This document shows positions 1 through 5,928 of a DNA stretch of 5,928 nt, piece after piece. Source of the stretch: Halobacteriales archaeon SW_5_68_122 (GTDB lineage: Archaea; Halobacteriota; Halobacteria; Halobacteriales; Haloarculaceae); assembly GCA_003022815.1 (NCBI GenBank), contig PXSL01000130.1:1-5928 (forward strand), read 5' to 3'. The number at the start of each line of letters is the position of its first letter. Within the stretch, counting starts at the first letter, position 1. Both the position numbers and the translations under genes were made by a program. The notes beneath the pieces are model-generated. The model ran no database searches, was not told the DNA's origin, and saw only the letters and a list, made by a program, of their open reading frames with translations.

Positions 1-522
1 GGCGACTTCAACACCCCCGAAACCACGCCCAGCGGGAACATCCACGGGATGCCGCTGGCGGCCGTGCTCGGCCGCGGCGCCTTCGGGGAGATGTCCTGGC
101 CGACGGCGCCCGTCGACGAGGAGAACGTCGCCATGGTCGGCCTCCGTGACGTCGACGGCGAGGAGCAGACCGCGATCCGAGACAGCACGGTCGACGCCTA
201 CACGATGAGCGACATCGACACCCGCGGCATCGTCCCCGTCGTCGAGGACGCCCTAGCGTCGGCACTGGACGGCGTCGACGCGCTCCACGTCAGCCTGGAC
301 ATGGACCTGCTGGACCCCGACGAGGCGCCCGGCGTCGGGACGCCCGTCACCGGCGGCGCGACCTACCGGGAGGCCCACGCCGCGATGGAACTCGTCGCCG
401 AGACGGACGCCCTCTGCTCGCTGGAAGTTGTCGAGGTCAACCCCATCCTCGACTCGCACAACCGGACGGCCGACCTCGCGGTCGAACTGATATCCAGCGC
501 CCTCGGCGACCGAATCCTGTAG
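1..522 (+). CDS. rocF: Arginase, C-terminal part (5' end outside window)
   Basis: Arginase hydrolyses L-arginine to ornithine and urea; it is a cytoplasmic binuclear-manganese enzyme of the ureohydrolase family. The reading frame is open from base 1 (GDFNTPETTPSGNIHGMPLA) and stops at TAG 520-522, giving 173 visible residues. The first Asp of GDFNT lies where the third Mn ligand of the D-A-H-G-D motif is expected. The second metal motif, SLDMDLLDP, carries the Asp pair at about residues 100 and 102, followed by APGVGTPVTGG. The C-terminus has EVVEVNPILDSHNRT, containing the conserved Glu-Val-Asn-Pro of true arginases. HGMPLA and the NPILD-x-x-N-x-T ending resemble Bacillus RocF more than agmatinases, so I call arginase; agmatinase is the alternative. 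The missing N-terminus, with the first His ligand and the DAH part, lies upstream of the window. The next gene on the same strand starts 77 bp downstream. Confidence 0.93.
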   Translation, partial: GDFNTPETTPSGNIHGMPLAAVLGRGAFGEMSWPTAPVDEENVAMVGLRDVDGEEQTAIRDSTVDAYTMSDIDTRGIVPVVEDALASALDGVDALHVSLDMDLLDPDEAPGVGTPVTGGATYREAHAAMELVAETDALCSLEVVEVNPILDSHNRTADLAVELISSALGDRIL

Positions 523-542
523 GTCGTCGGCGGCCGAACTGT

Positions 543-579
543 CCGCGACCAACCGCTCGCGGCCACAGATTCTTGGTCG
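543..579. promoter_or_regulatory. Short inverted repeats around a weak AT-rich box upstream of the membrane-protein gene
   Basis: The 77-bp gap between the arginase stop and the next start contains two small dyads. CCGCGA (543-548) pairs with TCGCGG (557-562) across 8 nt. CGACCAA (546-552) pairs with TTGGTCG (573-579) across 20 nt. They share bases, so only one can form at a time. The only AT-rich patch, AGATTCTT near 567-574, lies about 26-33 nt before the GTG at 600, the distance expected of an archaeal TATA box for a leaderless transcript. The box is a poor match to consensus. These elements could be an arginase terminator, an operator, or chance. Confidence 0.25.
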
Positions 580-599
580 ACGGCCGACAACTCGGCCCA

Positions 600-1850
600 G
601 TGACGGAGCCCGACCCCGAGGTAAGCGAGAAGGCGGCCTGGACGGCCGTCGCGCTACTGCTCGTCGCCTCGCTGTGCGGCGCCGTCGTCCTCGCGGAGTG
701 GCCGCTGTGGGGCGTCCAGCTGGAGGACGAGGACCCGTCCACGGTCGAACCCGTCGAGAACGGGACGGAACTGTGGCCGTACACCGCCCGGACGACGGAC
801 ACGGAGGCGCGCACCCTCGGGGTGAACCTCGTCGTGGTCGGCGACGCGGAGGCGACGCGGCGCTCGATGACCGACCGCTCGGAACTGGAGTGGAACGAGA
901 GCGCCCCAGCGGACGACCCGCTCGCCGGGAACCGGTCCGATCAACCCGGCGAGGAGAATGCCACCGGACCGCGGGAGCAACTCGAGGAGGGGATCGCCTG
1001 GGGCGATGCCCGCGGCGCGGTCCGGTACACCCGCGTCACCGTCGACGGCGAGGTCCGGTGGCTCGAGGAGTCCTACCAGTTGCACGCCGGGACCTACCTC
1101 GGCCAGCGCCTCCACGTCCGGGCCTACGAGGACCCCAATGGAGAGTGGACCGCGATGCAGACCCACACCGAACACTGGGACTGGTTCCGCCTCCGGCACA
1201 CGGTCACCGGCGTCTCCGAGGCCCAGCGGGCCGTCGAGAGCGACTTCATGGCGGCGCCGTTCGCCGAGGACGTCGCCCGTCGCTACTACGACAACCCGAC
1301 CGCCGACGGCGACGGGTGGGCGACGGTCGTTCGGCTCGCGCTTTCGGTGCTGCCGCTGTTCGGCGTCGCCGTCGTCCCGCGACTACGGGAGACCGCACGC
1401 TTCGGCAGGAGACTGTTCGTCTCCCACGCCCGGGAGGCGTCCATCGGCGTGCTTCTGTTCGGCACCTACCTCGGTGTACGACTGTCGGGCATCGGTCTCG
1501 AGCGCCTGCTATCGGGGGTCTCGCCGAAGCTCATCGCCGCGCCGCTGTACCTCGTCCTGGTCGCCGGCCTGCCGGCGATAGCCTACCGTCTCGGCCGGGG
1601 CTCGAACCCCGTGTGGGCGGGCGCTCACGCCGTCGGCGGCCTCGGGACGGCCTTCCTGGTTGACTTCGCTCTGATGGACGTCTCGGTCATCCCGTTGCGG
1701 TTCGCCCTGCACCGGCTGGCGGTCATTCTCGCCATCGGAATGGTCGCGGCCGGGAGCGCCGTCGCCGAGGAGGAGTCCCGCGGGCCGCTCGCCGTCGGAA
1801 CGCTCGGATGGCTGCTTGCGCTGGCGCTACCGTTGTTCGGTTACATCTGA
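600..1850 (+). CDS. Polytopic membrane protein of unknown function with a sequon-rich external domain
   Basis: I do not recognise this 416-residue protein with certainty. A membrane segment at about residues 12-32 is followed by a soluble, acidic domain (about 33-238). After that come roughly six hydrophobic segments near 241-260, 280-298, 310-330, 337-356, 370-388 and 396-414, ending in PLFGYI. The soluble domain has four N-glycosylation sequons (NGT 54, NES 99, NRS 111, NAT 120), which fits an external location in an archaeon. It also holds NLVVVGDAEATRRSM, YLGQRLHVRAYEDPNGEW and THTEHWDWFRLRHTVTG. These faintly recall the LssY C-terminal domain layout (NLV-x-x-G, then R/H-H-V-R, then a TH-type strand); that is a guess from memory. 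I chose GTG 600 over the in-frame TTG 573 because it places the hydrophobic helix near the N-terminus and leaves the weak AT box about 26-33 nt upstream. Codon use and acidity match the neighbours. It may share a transcript with the arginase, or have its own promoter. It converges on gyrA. Confidence 0.85.
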   Translation: MTEPDPEVSEKAAWTAVALLLVASLCGAVVLAEWPLWGVQLEDEDPSTVEPVENGTELWPYTARTTDTEARTLGVNLVVVGDAEATRRSMTDRSELEWNESAPADDPLAGNRSDQPGEENATGPREQLEEGIAWGDARGAVRYTRVTVDGEVRWLEESYQLHAGTYLGQRLHVRAYEDPNGEWTAMQTHTEHWDWFRLRHTVTGVSEAQRAVESDFMAAPFAEDVARRYYDNPTADGDGWATVVRLALSVLPLFGVAVVPRLRETARFGRRLFVSHAREASIGVLLFGTYLGVRLSGIGLERLLSGVSPKLIAAPLYLVLVAGLPAIAYRLGRGSNPVWAGAHAVGGLGTAFLVDFALMDVSVIPLRFALHRLAVILAIGMVAAGSAVAEEESRGPLAVGTLGWLLALALPLFGYI

Positions 1851-1859
1851 TAGTGGTTA

Positions 1860-1921
1860 CTGTAAGTCATTACCGGATCGACCACACGCTTTCGTGCGGT
1901 CGTCCCGGTGAGCAGTTACAG
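1860..1921. terminator. Symmetric multi-arm dyad between convergent genes, probable bidirectional terminator
   Basis: The 87-bp space between the membrane-protein stop (1850) and the ancestral gyrA stop (1938) is almost filled by one dyad centred at 1890.5. CTGTAA (1860-1865) pairs with TTACAG (1916-1921). ACCGG (1872-1876) pairs with CCGGT (1905-1909). CGACCACACG (1879-1888) pairs with CGTGCGGTCG (1893-1902) with one A-C mismatch, closing on a CTTT loop. The unpaired internal loops are equal on both sides (6/6 and 2/2 nt). Its place between converging genes suggests a shared terminator. There is no long T-run, so it may instead be an RNA-end stabilising hairpin or a protein-binding dyad. Confidence 0.55.
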
Positions 1922-1937
1922 CAATCGCTGTGACCCG

Positions 1938-2883
1938 CTACTCGTCGGCGTCGGCGTCGTCGGCGTTGTCATCGTCGTCGGCCGCCACGACGTCGACGCC
2001 GGCGACGTGGTCGTCGTCCCCGAGCCGCATGACGACGACGCCCTTCGTGTTCCGGCCGACCTCCGACACCTCGCCGACGTGGGTCCGACCTCCGACACCT
2101 CGCCGACGTGGGTCCGCATTATCTGGCCGGACTCGCTCATGATGGCCAGGCCGTCGCCGGGCGAGACCGTCTCGATGGAGCAGACGGGTCCGTTCCGGTC
2201 GTCGGTCTCGATGTCGATGAGGCCCTTGCCGTAGCGGGACTGCCGGCGGTACTCCGACAGCGGCGTTCGCTTGCCGTAGCCGTTCTTGGTGACCGTGAGC
2301 AGGTCGCGGCCGTCGTCGGCCTCGACGGCGACCAGTCCCGCCACCTCGTCGCCGCCCTCCAGTTTGATGCCGTTGACGCCGCGCGCCGACCGACCCATCG
2401 GCCGGGCGTCCGCCTCGACAAAGCGGATGGTCATCCCCCCGCGGGTGCCGACCAGCAGGTCGCCGTCGCCGGCGGTCACCTCCACGTCGACCAGCGAATC
2501 GTCGTCTTCGAGGCTGACCGCGCGGATGCCGCCCGAGTGGATGTTCTCGAACTCGCTCACGGCCGTCCGCTTGACGTAGCCATCTTTTGTCGCCATCGCG
2601 AGGTAGCCCTCGTCCGTGTCGTCGGTGTTGACGACGGCGGTTATCTCTTCGCCGTCGTCGAGGTCCAGCACATTGACCGCTGAGGTGCCGCGGGCGGTCC
2701 GCCCCATCTCCGGCAGTTCGTACACCTTCAGCCGATGGACCTGGCCCCGGTCGGTGAAACAGAGCAGGTAGTCGTGGGTCGAGGCGGTGAACACCGTCGA
2801 GACGCGGTCGCCCTCCTTCGGCCGGGAGCCGATGATGCCCTTGCCGCCGCGGTGCTGGGGGGCGAACTCCGAGAGGGTCCGTC
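1938..2883 (-). pseudogene. gyrA: DNA gyrase subunit A, C-terminal wrapping domain, disconnected by two frame breaks
   Basis: This stretch encodes the GyrA C-terminal beta-pinwheel, which wraps DNA and lets gyrase introduce negative supercoils. It is not in frame with the gyrA start. From about 2881 downwards a second frame reads [19 protein letters not shown], containing the GyrA box QHRGGKG. It continues through recognisable blade repeats: [70 protein letters not shown]. At 2056-2116 a 29-bp tandem duplication shifts the frame again. The proper ending [20 protein letters not shown] and the acidic tail ending DDADADE, with stop TAG at 1938-1940, lie in a third frame. Removing one 29-bp copy joins the second and third frames into 303 codons from TLSEF to the end, which shows this is the original sequence. 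Without that repair the second frame runs on to TAA at 1916-1918. The roughly 37 residues that precede LSE in other GyrA proteins (part of the first blade) are absent. Confidence 0.88.
2056..2116. repeat. Perfect 29-bp tandem duplication inside gyrA
   Basis: Copy one spans 2056-2084 and copy two 2085-2113; they are identical, and three more bases (CCG, 2114-2116) begin a third unit. The unit starts CCGACCTCCGACACC and ends GACGTGGGT on the plus strand. On the minus strand it encodes [10 protein letters not shown], a conserved GyrA C-terminal motif. Because 29 is not a multiple of 3, the duplication breaks the frame, and deleting one copy restores the expected GyrA ending. Confidence 0.97.
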
Positions 2884-4356
2884 GTAGTCGGCCGCGACGT
2901 CGCGGAGTTCTTCCTTGATGACCTCCAGTAGTTCGGACTCATCGCCAAGGATGGTCTCGAGGCGCTCGATTTCGGCCTGTACCTCCCCGTACTCCGTCTG
3001 GACCTCGCCGGCCTCCATGGATGTCAGCGAGCCCAGTTGCATCCTGACGACGTGTTCGGCCTGCGACTCCGAGAGGTCGTATTCCTCCCGGAGGCCGGCC
3101 ATCGCGGCGTCGCGGTCGTCGCTGTCGCGGACGAGTTCGACCACGCTGTCGACGTTCTCGAGGGCCACCAGCCGGCCCTCGAGGATGTGCGCGCGGTCCT
3201 CGGCCTCGCCGAGTTCGAACTCCGAGCGCCGCCGGACGACCTCGCGGCGGTGGTCGATGAACTGCTGCAGCATCTCCTTGAGGTCCAGTACGCGGGGCTG
3301 GCCGTCGACAAGCGCCAGCGAGATGACCGAGAACGTGTTCTCGAGGTGGTGCTCCAGCAGTTTGTTCTTCACCACGTCGACGTTGGCGCCCCGCTTGCAC
3401 TCGATGACGACCCGAACGCCCTCGCGGTCGGACTCGTCGCGGATGTCGCGGATCCCCTCGATTTTGCCCTCGTTGACGTCGTCGGCGATGCGCTCGATGC
3501 GGCGGGCCTTGTTCTCCTGGTAGGGGAGTTCGGTGACGATGATCCGGTCGCTACCGCCGTCGTTGTGTTCGACCTCCATCTCGGCGCGGACCCGGAGGCG
3601 GCCACGGCCCTCGGTGTAGGCGTTCCACAGGCCCTCCCGGTTGACGATGTTGGCGCCGGTCGGGAAGTCCGGGCCCTTGACGTAGCCGTCGGAGTCGGGC
3701 GTGTCCACCAGTTCCGACACCGAGCAGTCGGGGTTGTCGATGAGGTGGACCGCGGCGTCGACGACCTCACCGAGGTTGTGCGGCGGAATCTTCGTCGACA
3801 TCCCGACGGCGATGCCCGAGGCGCCGTTGACCAGCAGGTTCGGTACCTTCGACGGCAGCACCTCGGGTTCGGTCAGTCGGTCGTCGTAGTTGCTCTCGAA
3901 GTCGACGGTGTCCTCGTCGATGTCCGCGAGCAGTTCCTCGGCGACCGGGGCCATCCGTGCTTCGGTGTACCGCATGGCGGCGGGCGGGTCGCCGTCGACC
4001 GACCCGAAGTTTCCCTGGCCGTCCACGAGCGGGTACCGCAGCGAGAACTCCTGTGCCATCCGCGCCAGCGCGTCGTAGATGGCCTTGTCGCCGTGGGGGT
4101 GGTAGTTCCCCATCGTCTCGCCGACCACTGACGAGGACTTCCGGTGGCCGGCCCGGGAGGTGACGCTCATCTCGTCCATCGCATACAGGATGCGCCGCTG
4201 GACGGGCTTGAGGCCGTCCCGGGCGTCCGGTAGCGCGCGCCCGACGATGACGCTCATCGCGTAGTCGATGTAGGACTGCTCCATCTCGTCCTCGATGCGG
4301 ACGGGACGAACCTCGTCGGCCGGGCCGTCCGGCGCCTCGGGCGTCTCGGAACTCAT
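2728..4356 (-). CDS. gyrA: DNA gyrase subunit A, N-terminal breakage-reunion domain (truncated product)
   Basis: GyrA cuts and rejoins DNA in the A2B2 gyrase. ATG 4354-4356 is chosen because it overlaps the gyrB stop as ATGA; a GTG at 4366-4368 would add four residues. The open frame is 542 codons. Visible in order are [20 protein letters not shown] (about 29-48), the quinolone-region helix [20 protein letters not shown] with Lys91 and Asp95, [25 protein letters not shown] with catalytic Arg129-Tyr130, [15 protein letters not shown] with the DNA-wedging Ile, [12 protein letters not shown], and a long charged helical arm (about 370-490) ending RDVAADY. So the catalytic domain is complete, comparable with the E. 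coli 59-kDa N-terminal fragment. After Tyr491 the frame changes, and the last ~50 residues ([11 protein letters not shown]...) are Ser/Arg/Pro-rich, unlike any GyrA, ending at TGA 2728-2730. A full haloarchaeal GyrA is expected to be about 830 residues. Translation is probably coupled to gyrB. Confidence 0.92.
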   Translation of the reverse strand: MSSETPEAPDGPADEVRPVRIEDEMEQSYIDYAMSVIVGRALPDARDGLKPVQRRILYAMDEMSVTSRAGHRKSSSVVGETMGNYHPHGDKAIYDALARMAQEFSLRYPLVDGQGNFGSVDGDPPAAMRYTEARMAPVAEELLADIDEDTVDFESNYDDRLTEPEVLPSKVPNLLVNGASGIAVGMSTKIPPHNLGEVVDAAVHLIDNPDCSVSELVDTPDSDGYVKGPDFPTGANIVNREGLWNAYTEGRGRLRVRAEMEVEHNDGGSDRIIVTELPYQENKARRIERIADDVNEGKIEGIRDIRDESDREGVRVVIECKRGANVDVVKNKLLEHHLENTFSVISLALVDGQPRVLDLKEMLQQFIDHRREVVRRRSEFELGEAEDRAHILEGRLVALENVDSVVELVRDSDDRDAAMAGLREEYDLSESQAEHVVRMQLGSLTSMEAGEVQTEYGEVQAEIERLETILGDESELLEVIKEELRDVAADYDGPSRSSPPSTAAARASSAPGRRRATASRRCSPPRPTTTCSVSPTGARSIG

Positions 4357-5928
4357 ATGTCCACCCACTCGGCGTCGTCGGCGTGCTCCTTGATGAACTG
4401 CTTGCGCGGCTCGACGGCGTCACCCATCAGCACTGAGAACATCCGGTCGGCTGCGGCGGCGTCCTCGACCGTTATCCGCTTGAGGATGCGGTTGTCGGGG
4501 GCCATGGTCGTCTCCCACAGCTGTTCGGGGTTCATCTCGCCGAGCCCCTTGAACCGCTGGGTGCTCGTGGGGCTGCCGTCGCACTCTTCTTCGATTATCC
4601 GCTCGCGTTCGGCCTCCGTCATCGCGTCGTACGTCCCGCTACCCTTGCGGATGCGGTACAGCGGCGGCTGGGCGGCGTACACGTAGCCGCGCTCGATGAG
4701 CGGCGTCATGTGCCGATAGAGGAACGTCAATAATAGGGTCCGTATATGCGCTCCGTCAACGTCGGCGTCGCTCATCAGAATCACCTTCTCGTACCGCGTG
4801 TCCTCGATGTCGAACTCGTCGCCGATGCCGGTGCCGACGGCGGTGATGAGGTTCCGGATTTCGTCGTTCTCGAGGATGCGGTCCAGGCGGTGTTTCTCGA
4901 CGTTGAGAATCTTCCCGCGGATGGGGAGAATGGCCTGGAACTCGGGGTTGCGGCCCTGTTTGGCGCTGTTATGGACGAAAACCCCCGCTTCGAGGGCGAA
5001 GTTGTGCGTTCCCGGAACCTCAAGGTCGTAGACGTCAGCGGTCTTGTCGAGCCGTTCGACCGAATCGACGGTATGGTTGTGACTCTTGACGGTCCCGAGC
5101 GGAGCCGCCTCGTCCTCGAAGAACTTCTCGTTGCCGACGTGGTGTCTGTGGTCGCCAGCGTCGGCGTCGTACTCCTTCCGTCTGATGTTGTATCGGTCGG
5201 CAAGGAGGTGGGTAAACTCCCAGGTATCACGCGTCGCCGGCTGTTTTACCATCTCGTATCCGTCGATGGTTATTCCCTCTTCGGCCGTATCGGAGGTTTT
5301 TCGATACAGCGGCATCAGGGACTGGTCTGCCGTGAGGTTCTGCGCTTCACAGTAGCTCCCGTCTCGGAGCATGAACTCGTGGTCGGGAGTGCAGGTAATT
5401 GTCTCTCCGTTGTCGAGCGTGACCCCGACCAGTTCCGCGTCCTCTCGCGTGACTCGGGGGTTCTCGACCCGCTCCATCCCGATTCGGCCATCATCTCCGA
5501 CGGTATAGCAGTAATGTGTCCTGCCGTTCTCGTGTTCTTCGACCAGCTGCTCAAACGATACCGACCGCCCCGAGGCGAGCGCGACCTCGGTGTCGCCGGT
5601 GAAGCACCCCCCGGCGCTGTCGCCTTCCACGACGAACAGTTCGGCCTCCTCGGGGTTGCGGGTCTGACAGTCGGCGAGTTTGCCGGGCAGACTGGTCGAC
5701 TCGAGCGCCGACTTCCGGCGGGTCAGTTCCTCGGCCTTCTTGGCCGCCTTCCGTGCCTGGGCGGCCTCGACGGCCTTCGAGACGATGGCCTCGGCGGTGT
5801 CGGGGGTCTCCTCGAGGTATGTCGCCAGCTTCTCGTGGACCGCGCCCTCGACGATGCCCCGGACCTCGCTGTTGCCGAGTTTCGTCTTCGTCTGGCCCTC
5901 GAACTGCGGGTCGGGGTGTTTGATGGAG
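4353..5928 (-). CDS. gyrB: DNA gyrase subunit B, intein-containing (5' end outside window)
   Basis: GyrB supplies the ATPase and the Toprim metal-binding half of gyrase. The frame is open from the window edge ([19 protein letters not shown]) to TGA 4353-4355, 525 visible residues, of which 213 are an intein and 312 are extein. The extein shows the end of the transducer domain, then the Toprim motif [17 protein letters not shown] with the catalytic Glu at 5625-5627. After the intein come [40 protein letters not shown] with the acidic metal triad (4755-4769), and the GyrA-binding tail with [19 protein letters not shown]. The position matching E. coli GyrB Lys447 is Arg (PIRGK). The ATPase domain, roughly 330 residues, lies outside the window. 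There is no large E. coli-type insertion before KGLGEMNP, as expected of an archaeal GyrB. gyrA follows with a 4-bp overlap. Activity needs intein removal, because the intein interrupts the Toprim fold. Confidence 0.97.
   Translation of the reverse strand, partial: SIKHPDPQFEGQTKTKLGNSEVRGIVEGAVHEKLATYLEETPDTAEAIVSKAVEAAQARKAAKKAEELTRRKSALESTSLPGKLADCQTRNPEEAELFVVEGDSAGGCFTGDTEVALASGRSVSFEQLVEEHENGRTHYCYTVGDDGRIGMERVENPRVTREDAELVGVTLDNGETITCTPDHEFMLRDGSYCEAQNLTADQSLMPLYRKTSDTAEEGITIDGYEMVKQPATRDTWEFTHLLADRYNIRRKEYDADAGDHRHHVGNEKFFEDEAAPLGTVKSHNHTVDSVERLDKTADVYDLEVPGTHNFALEAGVFVHNSAKQGRNPEFQAILPIRGKILNVEKHRLDRILENDEIRNLITAVGTGIGDEFDIEDTRYEKVILMSDADVDGAHIRTLLLTFLYRHMTPLIERGYVYAAQPPLYRIRKGSGTYDAMTEAERERIIEEECDGSPTSTQRFKGLGEMNPEQLWETTMAPDNRILKRITVEDAAAADRMFSVLMGDAVEPRKQFIKEHADDAEWVDI
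4354..4365 (-). promoter_or_regulatory. gyrB/gyrA translational-coupling junction with GGTGG ribosome-binding sequence
   Basis: The gyrB stop TGA (4353-4355) and the gyrA start ATG (4354-4356) share bases as ATGA. Four nucleotides before the ATG, within the last codons of gyrB, is GGTGG (4361-4365). Its GGTG can pair with the CACC near the 3' end of archaeal 16S rRNA. This fixes the gyrA start and suggests that ribosomes finishing gyrB reinitiate on gyrA, keeping the two subunits balanced. Confidence 0.6.
4968..5606 (-). mobile_element. GyrB intein (213 residues), Cys1 ... His-Asn / Ser+1
   Basis: This in-frame insertion lies between EGDSAGG and SAKQGR of GyrB and should excise itself from the protein. 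Block A is [10 protein letters not shown], starting with nucleophile Cys1 (codon 5604-5606). Block B is [14 protein letters not shown] with the T-x-x-H pair Thr73 and His76. Block F is [14 protein letters not shown] with Asp194 and His201. Block G is GVFVHN with His212 and the terminal Asn213 (4968-4970); Ser follows as +1. All class 1 splicing residues are present, so it looks splicing-competent. At 213 residues it is longer than a minimal intein (about 130-160) but too short for an intact LAGLIDADG domain, and no LAGLIDADG motif is visible. The middle (about 97-185) contains an HNH-like remnant. Base composition is lower in GC than the surrounding gyrase: by hand, 32 of 60 bases at 5221-5280 against 45 of 60 at 4201-4260 in gyrA. 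This fits horizontal acquisition. GyrB inteins at this site are known in other organisms, for example Synechocystis. Confidence 0.95.
5073..5222 (-). other. Degenerate HNH-like endonuclease segment inside the GyrB intein
   Basis: Between splicing blocks B and F the intein reads [11 protein letters not shown], a short acidic stretch, then [19 protein letters not shown]. The layout resembles intein HNH nucleases, where a T/V-H-x-L-V/L-A helix precedes an HH-x-D-x-(4)-N-N-x-P-x-N-L core. Here the His pair and its spacing survive, but the Asp after the pair is Gly and the paired Asn positions are Phe/Glu. If the match is right, the nuclease is dead and the element no longer homes by itself. The assignment rests on pattern only. 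Confidence 0.4.

Noticed and set aside
573..602. TTG at 573 as the start of the membrane protein
   Set aside because: It would add nine residues without homology cues and sits in an inverted-repeat arm. GTG at 600 places the helix properly and fits a leaderless start, though TTG cannot be fully excluded.
674..1663. Plus-strand Arg/Gly/Pro-rich frame of 329 codons overlapping the membrane-protein gene
   Set aside because: It is a frame-shifted reading of the same DNA. The extreme Arg content is typical of an off-frame in high-GC DNA, while the frame at 600-1850 gives membrane segments and acidic haloarchaeal composition.
1941..2020. CGTCGTCGG-type short repeats at the gyrA 3' end
   Set aside because: They encode the Asp/Ala-rich acidic tail ([13 protein letters not shown]) and simply reflect GAC/GAG codon repetition.
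2108..2683. Plus-strand open frame of 191 codons opposite the gyrA C-terminal domain
   Set aside because: It is an antisense shadow of conserved pinwheel sequence with low-complexity composition and no family resemblance.
2878..2889. Programmed ribosomal frameshift joining the two gyrA frames
   Set aside because: No slippery heptamer is evident, and a frameshift would not restore the ~37 blade-1 residues missing at the same point. A second unrelated break further on also argues for mutation or assembly error.
3037..4131. Long plus-strand open frame of 364 codons opposite gyrA
   Set aside because: It lies antisense to the strongly conserved GyrA catalytic domain. Its Val/Asp-rich translation is what a GC-biased gene yields in this antisense frame, and it has no recognisable motif.

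Overview
The window is high-GC DNA whose proteins are strongly acidic (runs of Asp/Glu, and a gyrA gene ending in an Asp-rich tail). Together with a gyrB-gyrA operon of archaeal layout and a possible leaderless GTG start, this points to a haloarchaeon. No species can be named from the sequence.

Layout. Positions 1-522 (+) hold the 3' part of an arginase gene (rocF-like). Positions 600-1850 (+) encode a polytopic membrane protein of unknown function with a sequon-rich external domain. Positions 1851-1937 are a short convergent intergenic space filled by a large symmetric dyad, probably a bidirectional terminator. The rest is the DNA gyrase operon on the minus strand: gyrB (5928 to 4353, 5' end outside the window) followed by gyrA (4356 downwards), joined by an ATGA stop/start overlap.

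Two things stand out in the gyrase operon. First, gyrB carries a 213-residue intein (4968-5606) inside the Toprim motif, between EGDSAGG and SAKQGR. Its splicing residues look complete, and a damaged HNH-like segment sits in the middle. Second, gyrA is broken twice in the region for its C-terminal DNA-wrapping domain. Near 2881 about 37 expected codons are missing and the frame shifts. At 2056-2116 a perfect 29-bp tandem duplication shifts the frame again. Everything else in the C-terminal domain is still well conserved, including the GyrA box QHRGGKG. As written, the sequence gives a 542-residue GyrA that keeps the DNA-cleavage domain and ends in out-of-frame residues. This may be a recent mutation, an assembly or consensus error, or less likely a real gyrase without a wrapping domain.

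GyrB (ATPase and Toprim) and GyrA (breakage-reunion and wrapping) would form the A2B2 gyrase. The GyrB intein must splice out for GyrB to work. The arginase and the membrane protein have no evident functional link to gyrase. I saw no tRNA, rRNA, CRISPR array or insertion sequence.
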